Shown here: positions 48,101-58,876 of the stretch, in pieces | Layout of the letters: every line of letters begins with the position of its first letter | How positions within the stretch are numbered: the first letter of the stretch is position 1 | Assembly: GCA_036924285.1 (NCBI GenBank) | Contig: JAYKYS010000001.1 | Coordinates: 6,163,501-6,227,500, forward strand | Direction of reading: 5' to 3' | Source of the DNA: Asterella californica | Taxonomy: Eukaryota; Streptophyta; Marchantiopsida; Marchantiales; Aytoniaceae | Length of the DNA stretch: 64,000 nt | Made by a program: the position numbers and the translations under genes | The notes under the pieces: generated by a model | Told to the model about the DNA's origin: nothing | The model's database searches: none | The model's input: the letters and a program-made list of their open reading frames with translations, nothing else

Positions 48101-48990
48101 CAGTTTGAATATGAGGTCTTTGGCGCCTTGCTCATATCTCTCTGGCTGGATCATATGAGGAATCATTCAGAAAGGAGACATACATATGTCAAGCTAATTA
48201 TATCGAGGAGGTTCTACGACGCTTTAGAATGACAGATTTCAAGAAAATGCTCACTCTAATGGAGGCCTGTTCACATACTTATGAATTGGAGTCAAACAAG
48301 GAAGAGAGATTGAACAAAGATCAGTTCTTTTTTAATACTTTGATTGGGTGCTTCTTATATCTCACCACTTGTACACGATCAGATATAGCATTTTCAGTTA
48401 TAGTATTTATATACATTATGTTGAGTCAGTCCGTTGCAGATCTCAACATGAGACACTCAAAGCAAGCGAAATGAATCCTTAGGTATCTCAAAGACACTTT
48501 TGAATTTAGAATCCTGTACACAAGGGAAGACAATTTCATGTTACATCCATATTCCAATGCGGATTGAGCTGGAGATAGAAAATCTAGTAGATCTACCTCT
48601 GGATGTTGCTCAATCATTTGCGGAGGGTCCGTTAGTTGAATTAGTAGGAAGCAATCAACGGTGACATTATCTTCAATATACGTTGCAGCTTCATTAGCTG
48701 CAAGAAAAATTTAATGGTTACGTGAATTTCTGACAGAAATAGGAGAGCCTCAGCTTCATCTTACCATCCTCCTGTGTGATAATCAAAGCTTTGCCTAAAA
48801 ATCTTATCATGCATTCCCACAATAAGCATATTTTGATGCATTATCACTATATATGAGACATGGTATCATTAGGATGCCTTGAACTCAAGTATGTTCAAAG
48901 TGCAGATATGATGTCAGATTCTCTCACCAAGGCTTTAACTTATACAAGATTTGATCACTATTGTAGAGAGATGGGCATTGTGCCACGGAA
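45120..48990 (+). pseudogene. Broken copia gag-pol polyprotein
   Basis: Gag remnants include FEGTNFSTCKCKMSLVLKLE and HMKEIFDKLVAAGNTYR. The CCHC zinc knuckle at 45925-45966 (HYCKRDGHHEFDC) has a stop (TGA) where its first cysteine belongs. Integrase follows: IWHKRLAHANLKTP, then LIHNDVYGPIRTQ (first acidic residue) and SLCIDNGGEYSSSEF (second acidic residue). The region of the third catalytic residue is altered (QQNRMVISAARSL) and the glutamate is missing. Reverse transcriptase reads HQMDVRTAFLNGDLDEE, then stops at an inverted block; after it ETYICQANYIEEVLRRFRM resumes on the plus strand. An RNase H remnant (KQSTVTLSS) lies near 48655. No functional protein can be made. Confidence 0.85.
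47822..48165 (-). other. Inverted reverse-transcriptase segment inside the copia element
   Basis: On the minus strand this block reads QPERYEQGAKDLIFKLNKSL, YELKQAS, then LALYVDDLILACNSLALLYE with the YxDD polymerase motif, and ends MQDCGELSFFIRLNV. This is exactly the piece missing between DLDEE and ETYICQANYIEEVL on the plus strand. The edges are GAATGACATTC (47821-47831) and GAATCATTC (48160-48168), short similar palindromic sequences. It is a local inversion of about 340 bp, not a separate antisense gene. Confidence 0.85.
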
Positions 48991-48995
48991 AGAGA

Positions 48996-49007
48996 TTTGA
49001 GGAGGAT
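48996..49007 (+). other. Polypurine tract
   Basis: A mostly purine stretch (TTTGAGGAGGAT) directly abuts the 3' LTR, as expected for the plus-strand priming site of an LTR element. Confidence 0.6.
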
Positions 49008-49236
49008 TGTTGAAACGCAAATCATAAACTCCGCTGACACCACCTAGGACACCATCATGATCCACGTGATGAAGCCCACGTTATAAAGACAGACTCGTGT
49101 CTTAGAAACTAAAGATGGTAGAGCTCTAAACTCCTGGAGATGTATATAGTATAGCACACCTTGTAACACATGTACTCAGTAATAGACCAGTTCAGTTGGA
49201 TCTCTCCGCATTCCAGTGTCCATAAAAGTCTTCTCA
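49008..49236 (+). repeat. 3' LTR of copia element
   Basis: 229 bp, TGTTGAAAC...CTTCTCA. The extra length relative to the 5' LTR is mainly an indel near ACTCGTGTCTTAGAAACTAA. Confidence 0.9.
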
Positions 49237-49241
49237 GTACT

Positions 49242-52200
49242 CGTGAAAGATGAGTGGAAATTAAATTGCACTTTGCTTCTGAATCATTGTTTGAAATGTC
49301 CAACGCGGTAATGGAATGGATTTAAGTCACTGGAGGTGGGTTCAAGGTTTAAGCCTTGGGTGCCGCATCGGCTTAGATTTATGAAAGTAAATATTTTACG
49401 TTTAACTTTAGTTTGAACTTCAACTGTTGGCCGGTGTAGTAACGCTGGGTTGATAATACTGCATGGTGGTAGTGTGAGTATCAAAGTACCTGGTTTGGGT
49501 TAAATCAAAATGACAAGCAGAAAGCTGAAATTTTGAGATTATCAAAATCTTAATTTTAAGTTCGGGAGAATTTTAAATAAAGAATTCAATTAAAATTTAA
49601 AAGAAACCAATGATAAAAATAACCAAAGCTAAGATCAAAATATCGTCAGCTATTCTTCTAATAATTTCAACCTTTATCATACCAATGATTCTGTGTAGTT
49701 GATATGTCAGAATGTTACTGCATTTTATACACTTCAATTTAGCCTGAGTCGCATGTTTGAAACGTTGCACTTGGTGCCGGATGCTCGTGTGAGACTCATA
49801 CTAATGTTTGCCAATGTCTATACTTGTTGGGAATAAAACTTGTAAACACTCCACTTTTGTTCCAGGCGAGGCTAACTGAAAACTGAGAATTTATGATCCA
49901 ATAAACATATAAAATCATTGTGCTGTAATGGTTAGACCACTATAGAAGATTATCAAGCATCAAAGAGTTGTTATAATTCTCTACATTGGCAGCCGCTCCT
50001 AAGGGCATCCAGACCAGGCTACTTTCGAATTTGATGTTGTTGTCACCGTTTTATAAGCATGATACATGCGTGTAGTTTGGAATTTCAAAACCCCCATACT
50101 AAGTCCAAGTGTATAAGTTCCTGGCGACCGGTAGATGCTCCTTTTTAAATCCCGAGTCTGAGTATAGAAGCATGAAAGAGAATATTCATTTTTGCCTCAC
50201 AGTGTTCTGAAGAAAAAAATTAATTTTCTATAAGAAACTTTAAAATCTTTATTTTAACATTTCTCTATAAGTACTAGGTAGTTTGTTTAGAGATGAATCA
50301 TCACTTGTAAACCCGGTAAATAGCTTTAATTCGATTCTTTATTTTATATATTTCAAGTTGGGATGAAGACATAGTCACACAAAAATATTTTCTGCATAAT
50401 TGTTAAAATTTTCATTTTTTGGAAACAAACCCACAATATAAGGTCTTCTGGGTAACCAAAAGCAGTTGTTGTCATAACACAGACCAAGCCAGTTAGCGGT
50501 AATTATGGAAACGAGCATGGAAAGAAGTTGTACATTGGCCACTTTTCTGACTGCGTAATAGATCAAAATTTGCAGTGCGATAATGTCTTCAAATACGTTG
50601 AATATCTTACTAACGATGGAAGAAAACATCAGTCTAAAGTTTTAAATTTTCCGTTAGTATATTAAAGTGAAATATTTCTGCCATTCTCCACTTGCAGAAA
50701 CAATCTTACCACAAAGTAGTGCCCGCTAAATGATCCATGATAAATAATATTTGATATATCCTTCAGCTATTTTACTCGTAGTTTAGCTTGGATCTTGAAC
50801 ATGCTCATCAGTCTGTATGAACGTTTGAGCTTGAAGAACGGTAGAAGTTTTGAAAAACATTTCGGAAATAACTTTTAGTGTGCCTAGTAAACAACGTCTT
50901 TTCCACGCTGTATTCAAATTTGCTCCGAAGTATAGCGCTCTCTGGCGCGGATGCTCTAACGGTTGATAAGTCTATAACGATCTTGGTTTCTTTATATACT
51001 GTCTTTTTCTTCGGTTTGTAGCCTCACGTTTACAAGATGCTACTCCTTATATAATTTGCGGTCCAGTGCTGGAGAAACTTTGTCGTGTAATTCGGGGGAT
51101 GTTCGTCAGAAGAGAGAATAGTTCGGCAGTCATATAGTTTCGTCTGGAAACATACCAAATTAACATTGTGAGGTCGGTTTTCCAGCAAGAAAATCTGGCA
51201 GCTGATTTCATTCAACACCGGAAACCACAACTTTAAACACCGATTTCCAGGAGCATTGATCTTGTCTCATGGTACGTTTACCGACAAAGTTGTCACGACG
51301 GTCAGTCACAGTCACCCTTCACGAAGATCGTGGTACGTATGGATGTACTTAACCTTATGGGTACGACATCCTTCGTTGTTCTCAGGTAAGGAATTCAGCA
51401 AACGACATCACGATGGCAAGCGGTTAGTTGGTAGTGACCTTGCCACTTCATGTCTACACTGAAACTAATTGCCAGAGCTGTTTTACTTCTCTAACGAATT
51501 TCTTGGATTTAGGATTTCTCTTGGTTCGAGATACTGTGCTCCGAAGATCTAGAAACAGACTCAGTGCAAAAAATCTACTAACCAACATCTACTGCACTCT
51601 TGTCCGATAGCCAAATCAGTGGTTGTGTGGCCAGTTGGGGAGCAGTCTTGAAGTCAGTAAGTAGCTCGTTCGATCCTACTGCTATTTCTGGTAGCATTAC
51701 TTAACGATGGAGCAAATCCAAAGCAGTGTAGCTATGAACCAATCGTTAGTCAGTCCTTGCAGAGTGGATGTAAGGAAGAGGATCTTGTTCATGCAAACTT
51801 ACTAAGCTGCCATTTTAAGTGTACTAAGGTTTTTCCTCTTTAGTCATCGATCATGTAGAGCCGAGCGAATAAGGGTGATCTTGATGGTGACGCTAACACA
51901 GGATGGATGGAGTACGTATGGTATCTCTTTCTACCTCAATAAACAAACTGATTGCAGGCAGAATTTTCGGAACTTCGTTCAAAGCAGCATCTACAGAATA
52001 CGCGGAGGTCGATACATATCTGATATTCCGTTGTCTGCTCGATTCTTGTTTTGTTAGTCTCTCTGCTTTTTGTATCGGGATGTTTCGGTGCTTGGGACGC
52101 ATCAACCAGAAGCATTCGTTTCGTCTAACCTGTGCATACAGTTCTTGGAGACATAATTATATGACCATCAACTTGACTCTGCGTCTGTATCTTCATTCCC

Positions 52201-53397
52201 CGTTTAGTATGTCCTTGATGCTCTTTAAGACGGGGATAAGTTCAGATTATTAATCCTCGTCATGATCAGAACAGAATTACGTCGAAGGTAGGGACCTTTC
52301 ATTTGGCCGGCGCCACAATCTTCTCCATAGAATACAAAATTTATTGTCTTTAATTGACTTGTCCTTTCCCCATACGCATTACTGTTTTTTGACCCCAATA
52401 ATTCATCTAATATCTAGTACAATAGTCCTCTTTGGATCATCAATGTTCGTATCACAGATCAGCCTCCGCGAAGTTTCAAACGACTATGCACAAGCGTTGC
52501 TTTAATCTGCTTTGGTTTCAAACCTTAGCGGGTGTTGTTCTGGTTGAAACCATGTCTGCAGGTAAAATACTGTTGGCAGGTGAGCATAGGATGCGGTTTC
52601 CTCCCAAAGAACACTGATGGTTAGGCGGAGCTTTCTTCGACTACGATTATGAAAACTATTTAACTTCAGAGTGTGCAAGGAATCCAGGGAGATCATCAAC
52701 GCCTAAGAAGATGGAAGTGAACCGAGAGAAAGAATCGGCCTGTTCATCCGAATCCAGTTCTGGTTCTGGAGGTGATTATGAAGGGAGATCCGGACTGCAT
52801 GGAGTCTTGAGCAGATCATGAGCAGATCATAATTCTCCCTCTGAGTCAGTTTAGATCTACCTCCTCACAAGGATATAACATGAGAGTGAAGTGCAAATGG
52901 CTAGAGACTGAACTCCAGGCCCGTCACAAAAATCTCACCAGGTCCAGTACCCTCGCATACGCAGAACTGAATCACCTACGGAGAAATGACATGCTGGATC
53001 AACTTCATGCGCTACTCGACCGCTGTAGAGCCAGTTGAAACATGTTTTTTATGTACCTGCAAACTCTTTCTTCTCTCTTTTTCCTGTCTTTCATCGTTGA
53101 TTCTTATTTATCGCTACTTATATGTTCACTATCTGATCTCGAAGTTCTGTCATGTTATGTGGAACATCTAGACACTGCTCATGGGACAGTACTGGAATGT
53201 CTTCACTTGCACTTGATTAGATTAGTCTCATCTGTGGAACTTAGCCTAATTGTTCTCATGCCATGTATCATGAGTACAAGGGTAATAACACACCGAAACG
53301 CCATTGGCTTAGTGGAGGGCCTGGAGTAGAGCTCAGCTCTCGACCGTTCAAGTTTCTTTACGTTGTTCAAGAGGTGAAACTCTTCTGCTACCGTTCT
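49242..53397. other. Intergenic DNA, no supported gene
   Basis: Short frames on both strands have no recognisable content. GGTTCAAGGTTTAAGCC at about 49337 resembles a polymerase III B box with an A-box-like GCGGTAATGG upstream, a possible very old SINE, too weak to call. Confidence 0.45.
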
Positions 53398-53669
53398 GGT
53401 ACTCGGCAGTAATGATGTCGAAATCGTTCTTGTCCAAAAGGTATAAAATTTGGGTGAGTAATCTATCTAGGCTCTACATGTCAACCTTGTCTATCTTCTG
53501 CTACCGTTCGGGTATCGTTCCATGAGGCTTGTTCTGCATATTGAATCAATACTGACCTTGGCACTTGTCGTAAGTACCGGGGATATAAAATTTGGGTGAG
53601 TGATCTATCTAGGCTTACATGTCAACCTTTTGGACAAGAACGATTTCGACATCATTACTGCCGAGTACC
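53398..53669. repeat. Perfect 44-bp inverted repeat enclosing a direct repeat, upstream of the rhodanese gene
   Basis: The arm at 53398-53441 (GGTACTCGGCAGTAATGATG...) is the exact reverse complement of 53626-53669. Between the arms, about 47 bases starting TATAAAATTTGGGTGAGTAA at about 53443 recur near 53584 with two differences. CTACCGTTC occurs before the left arm and again in the spacer near 53503. The structure ends about 60 bp before the first predicted coding ATG of the rhodanese gene, so it lies in its promoter or leader. Confidence 0.9.
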
Positions 53670-53730
53670 GAGATCTGAAACTGGGAGCTGTCGAGTTTCA
53701 GTCTGTCATTTCTAAACGTGGAACAGGGCA

Positions 53731-56700
53731 ATGGCATTTGCCGGACGGGTCCTGTACAATGGATCTAGGATTTTCTTAGTGGAAAGCACTGTGCGTTCAA
53801 GCATAGCTGCGAGCGAGATGCCAAGGTCTTCCGTCCAGTCCCTGGTTGTCCAAGGTGGACTCCACAGGTTCAGTGCTTCTTCCAAGTCATGGACAGTACA
53901 GACGGGACGACCAAGCAAGGACTCGTCAACCTGTTTCTGTGACATTGAATGTTCTAGCTCAGGTCTTGGGGCTTCAGATTCAGGTTCCCGAATTCCGCCA
54001 TGTATGCGATTGCCAATGTCGCCGTTTCTCAGCAGTGGAGTAGCAAGTTTCTCCAAAGGACGCATGCCGTCAATCTCGAGGGTCTCCTTTCGGTCTTGCG
54101 CTAAGAGCGAAGGTATGCTTTTCCAGCTCCAGAGTGTGGCTACTCTTTTCTTCCAGTTTTTTTTTCATTTCTCCCGACTTTTAGAAAACGCAGCACAAGG
54201 CTGTCGCCAGCCAGCAGCCGCTCGGTGGCAAAGCTAGAATTCTAGAACAGGACGAAATTGAGATGGAATTCTGGTGAACTGCGAACTAAATTCTGTTTAA
54301 TGTCAAGTACGAAGTGCTTGAGCATAACTGGCGACCAGCCTAGAGAGAGATTCAGTTCTCAGCAAAATCTGGTGAGGTTGCGATGAAAGCCCAGATGAGA
54401 TAGTACATTTAGACATGGGATAGGGTTTAGGACGAACGAAGAAGGGGATTGATGCTTGGAGAGGGAATGATGTTGTTCAGTGTTTTAGGTTTGAAGCAGA
54501 GAGCAAAATCAGATATCAAATCGAAGACAAGGAGGATCCTGTAGTTTCCACAGACTGGCTGGCCAAGCGCTTATCCGATGTGTGCATCCTTGATGTACGT
54601 GGTAAGATCTCGACAGAATCTTCAACAGCAGTTCTAAGGGAAACACTTGAAGGCAACAAATCAGGACCTCGTCCTGTCCATACCAATGTTGATCTTCGGA
54701 TTGTATTACGCAAATCATTTTTGTTGAATTACAGGAGCTGCTCTATTGGATTTACTCAAGAAACATTGTCATCAAGCACGTTATACTTGACAATGCAGGT
54801 CACGTTAACTCGTACCTTGTCGAGGAGGGAGTTGAGAAATCAGATTACAAATCGGACTATGATGAGTATCTCGAAGGGCACATTCCTGGTGCCATTTTCT
54901 TCAGCTGGGTAACTAAATTCTTTGCATGCCATGTTCCTGATCTGAATATAACTCTGGAACGCCTCATACTTGTTTGAGAGGAATACATAACTTGTAAAGC
55001 CACAGCCATCACCTCACATTGAAATCTGGAAACCTCATCCAAACAAACCTCATTGTTTCTTTCTTTGGTTGTCTTTGAGTCATGCTGGAATGTTGGGAAA
55101 AAACATATCCAAGCATATAAGAGCGGAGATTCAGGGATAAAGTGGAAACCGTTATATTGCTCACCAGAAAAGCATCTGCGAACCTTAACAAAAGTCTTCT
55201 CTGGTGACAGGTTAGAGATGGGGTTGATTTACAAACTTCAGTTCCAGTCCAGCTGATGACGGACATAAATGACTTTGCCCCTGTGGTGAGACTCTAACCA
55301 GAAGTTTTCTTGACGTTCTCTTAAAACTGTAATTCTGGACCAAAGAAGCATCTATTTAGATGAAGGAATGCAACTAGATATCTTGTTTCTGTTTCTCTAT
55401 TCTGCAGATGGAGGCGAAGGGGGTGTCAACCGAAAAAACTGTTGTGATTTATGACAAAGGGGATGGACTGTTGGCTCCAAGAGTCTGGTGGGCTCTGGTT
55501 CTGCATGGTCACCCTTGTGTGCGGGTTCTTGACGGTGGCCTAAAAAAGGTCAGGTGAGGTGTGGGTTACCTAGGTGTTTCTTGCCTCTCTACTTGCCTAC
55601 CTAATAAGAAGCCCAATTTATGTGCTGTTTGGAAATAGATATCCCTTTCGGTCAAAGGAAGTGTCTCCGTGAATTTTGATGTGAGGTGTCTTGCGTACAT
55701 GGTGACAGTGGGCAGATGAAGGACGACCACTGGAATTGTATGAGCCGTGTACTCTGAAGGTTCGTACTTTTCAACTTGTCGAGTTTTTCACTATGAGCAA
55801 ACAGTCAGTTTGATTGGGGTCGGAGCAGTAAGCAGCAGAACTACGGTCATTTTCCATTTTACGGGGAATTCTAGTCTAGTTCAGTACACCAGTTTACCTG
55901 GAACTCGTTCGTATGCTTTCTTATAAACTCAGAGAGCCGAGACCCGTTTTATTTGTTGGTCCGAGCAGGTGTATGCCGATTATTATCCGGAAAAGCTCAA
56001 TCCGTCAATCGTGGCATCGTGGAAGGATGTTCTGTCTCTAGTTTCAGGGGAACATGCAGGGTCAACAAGTTCAGAGAAAGATGCGGTAGAAACAGCAGTC
56101 ATTGTCGATGCTCGAGATACTGCACAATACAATGGGCTGATTAGACGATCGAAGGTTGCAGGAAGAGTCCCAGGGGCTATAAACATCCCTCGGCGTGTAA
56201 GTACCAACTCATCCCGAAGGTTTTAAGCCCCATAAAAGTGATACTCGAAGAGGGTCAGATCTCAGATTCCTGCTTTAAGAGTTTACCGTACCAGCTCACA
56301 TATTGGAGGAAAAACTTGAAGAGATATGCATCAAGTCATAGTAAGTAGATATCTGAAATTTTAACTTCTTTCTGGAACGACAGAGTCTGCTCGAGCCTGG
56401 AGGTACTTTTAAATCTGTCGAGAATCAACGCCAAGTCTTCAAGGATGCTGGTTTAGATCCAGAAAACCCGACCAAACTGGTAAATATCATGGCATTATCA
56501 TCTTTGGTGATTTTCTCTTCGTCACGTATGATGTATAACCCTTGAGTCTCGTTGTCCATTCTCCCCTTCACTGATCTATAGAGCTCTGTGCCCTATAAAA
56601 TCATGATACGGAGCACATCAGTGGCTCATTGCTGACTGACAGAAGCCTACTCTGTCATCTGAGTTTTATATCTGGGTCTGGGTTATTCTTTATGTAAAAT

Positions 56701-56982
56701 TACAGGCACTGTGTAAACCACAAGGTAGTAAACTGTTTGCGGTTGGGTTCTTGTGCCATGCACTGAAGTTATAAAAGATAGAATCACGCTCAGATTAACT
56801 GCTGATTAAATACGCTTTGCTTCTTTCCGTAGATTGCGTATTGCAACGGAGGGGTGGCCTCATGTACAGTGCTACTTGCTTGGCATCGAGTTCAAGGTAG
56901 TGGTACATGGGCAAACTATGACGGGAGTTGGAATGAGTGGGGCAATCGTGATGATCTTCCTGTGGAGAGTAATTCCATCTGA
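53731..56982 (+). CDS. Two-domain rhodanese (thiosulfate/mercaptopyruvate sulfurtransferase), 9 exons
   Basis: Predicted exons: 53731-54112, 54500-54601, 54799-54908, 55253-55285, 55408-55548, 55709-55759, 55969-56196, 56384-56479, 56833-56982. All introns are GT-AG and in phase, giving 430 residues. The N-terminal rhodanese domain has VVSTDWLAKRL, CILDVRG, YLEGHIPGAIFF, VVIYDKGDGLLAPRVWWAL and VRVLDGGLKKWADEGRP. The C-terminal domain has VIVDARDTAQYNGL, VAGRVPGAINIP and the active loop CNGGVAS with catalytic Cys at about residue 385, ending YDGSWNEWGNRDDLPVES, the usual STR-type end. The first 127 residues, from exon 1, are Ser/Arg-rich with few acidic residues at the very start, consistent with an organelle transit peptide (inference). 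Such enzymes transfer sulfane sulfur from thiosulfate or 3-mercaptopyruvate to thiophilic acceptors. The exon 1 assignment is the least certain part. Confidence 0.85.
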
Positions 56983-58876
56983 TTCATAGGACTTACTAAA
57001 GGGTGAACCCTAGCTTTAAGGCCTAACTTTTAATGTGCTGTTAGCCAGGTTTGTAGGTATGTAGGATGACGATCAGTCTTTATCAAGAGAATACAACGGC
57101 CAGAGGAGAATAGTGGAGTTCCTTGTGATCGCTGCAGAAGGATCTTCAGCATGATTAATGTTTCACAGATTTGATGTGCAATTATATGTGGACAACAGGT
57201 TGGTGCAAGAGTAGTTTGATTCAGCATTCAACACTGTTCTTTTAGCTCAGTAATCTCAGAGTTAGTTAACGGAATCAGAGATAAACAAGGATGAAGCATA
57301 TCAGAATCGGTATACCTCATGGCCACGATGAAACGTTGGTAGCTTTCAACAGTCTTTTCGTTCTTGACCTGTTCTCATGGAGGCCGAACTGGGGAACCCT
57401 CCTTCCTCTACATCCACAGAATCACCTTTTTAGTAACGTGAACTTCGTTCCATGGCAACGTAAAGGCTTGCTTTTCCCCACTAACCATTTGAAGTTGGGG
57501 TGACCAGAGTCCTACTTGGCTACTATTTTGGGCAAGTTACGAAGAGTACCTGAGCTGACGACGGACACGATCGCAGTGGCTGGGCGAGCTGATATATTAT
57601 ATGCGGACAGTATGTAGAGTTATACAACTTTTCCCGAATAGCAGTACCCCTCATTCTAAGCCACTGCATGTTCCGACCACTTTGGTTCCACATGGTACAA
57701 ACTTAAGCTCCTGCCCAAACGATACGATATTGAATTCTCTATTTGAGATTATCTGAGGCTCTTGAAGCGGAGAGAGCAGGAGGTGGTGTACAAACTGCAC
57801 AGAAACCTGATCTACCAATCATTCACTGGATCCCGTACCTGTACAGACTGACACTTTGCAATGGTTCCCAAAAGAACAGGTTATCGAAAAGTATAGGCAG
57901 TAGTCAGTCATTGGGTACGGGCAAGAAGATTCAGTCTTTACCGGGACAGAGCATTGAAAACTGTGCTAGTGTATGAGCTGTAGGGTAAATGCTCTATGTA
58001 GATGTCTTGTGGGACTGAAAGACGGTTAAAGGAGTCAGCCATGACATGGTCGACTCCCTGAAGCGCCACGAGAAGCAACTAATGAATCTACAAGCTACAG
58101 GGATGCAGATCAAGATAGTCATCTAGTGAGTTGACGACATCGAGTAGGAAACCGTACTGGAGTCATCAGGTGTATAGCAGAAGTTAACTACTCTCTCATT
58201 GACTTCCTCTACCATGCTTTGGAATTACAGCAGTAGGATGTCATAGAGTGTCAAAAGTCTGCACGTCAGTGGACCCTGTTTTGTTTGGCGTGCAGGTTTC
58301 TTTCGAACTGCCTCTTTTCTAGACACTTCCTGATGAGATGTTTGAGAGGCTGTAATTGTCTCTCCGAGTAACGTCAGTCTTTGAGACTTTTGAGGCATCT
58401 GTAGCAGACAACACGAGAAGATGCATTTCCCAAAGCATGGCAGGATTTTCAACAGTCAACATATCTTCTCTTGCGGTTGAAATGAGTCATTCATATCGAA
58501 ATAAGTCTCTCCTCTCTTCCCGCTTATGGTCGGAGGAAAGGACAGACAGAATCTACCGTATGACCAGAGCCCCACCCACCCTGATCACGCTCTTGACCGG
58601 GAGATGTCACGCAAGCTCGTCCGATGCTATTGGGGAGAAGGGAGATGGAAGATCTCCTCCTCGGAATAACGGGATGCATTATCGCTACCATAGCTTAGCC
58701 CTGTTCTGCAGTATGGTTCCTACTCTTCTATGGGGTATACTTTTCATCACTCAAAAGTCCATTAACCAAACTTTTAGCCTCAGCTGTGAAGATTCTCACA
58801 CCCGCTTCGTCGTGTTAGCCTATATACTGTAACTAGAGTTCGAAGATCCTCTGAAACCCACGTGGTAGCTATCTAA
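56983..58876. other. Intergenic DNA between convergent genes, no gene seen
   Basis: It contains the 3' ends of the rhodanese gene and of the unknown minus-strand gene. Frames at 57743-57976 and 58356-58832 are not recognisable and show no conserved motif. Confidence 0.5.

Larger units (their letters stand above)
44889..49241 (+). mobile_element. Ty1/copia LTR retrotransposon, degenerate, with TSD
   Basis: Both LTRs (TGTTGAAAC...TCTTCTCA), a Met-tRNA-type primer-binding site, a polypurine tract and a 5-bp target duplication (ATACT at 44889-44893, GTACT at 49237-49241, one base changed) define the element. The internal order gag, zinc knuckle, integrase, reverse transcriptase, RNase H is that of copia. 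It has many stops, LTRs that differ by substitutions and an indel of about 15 bp, and an inverted internal block, so it is old and inactive. Confidence 0.9.

Noticed and set aside
49284..49484. B-box-like GGTTCAAGGTTTAAGCC as a third SINE
   Set aside because: The A box is poor and neither tail nor target duplication could be found.
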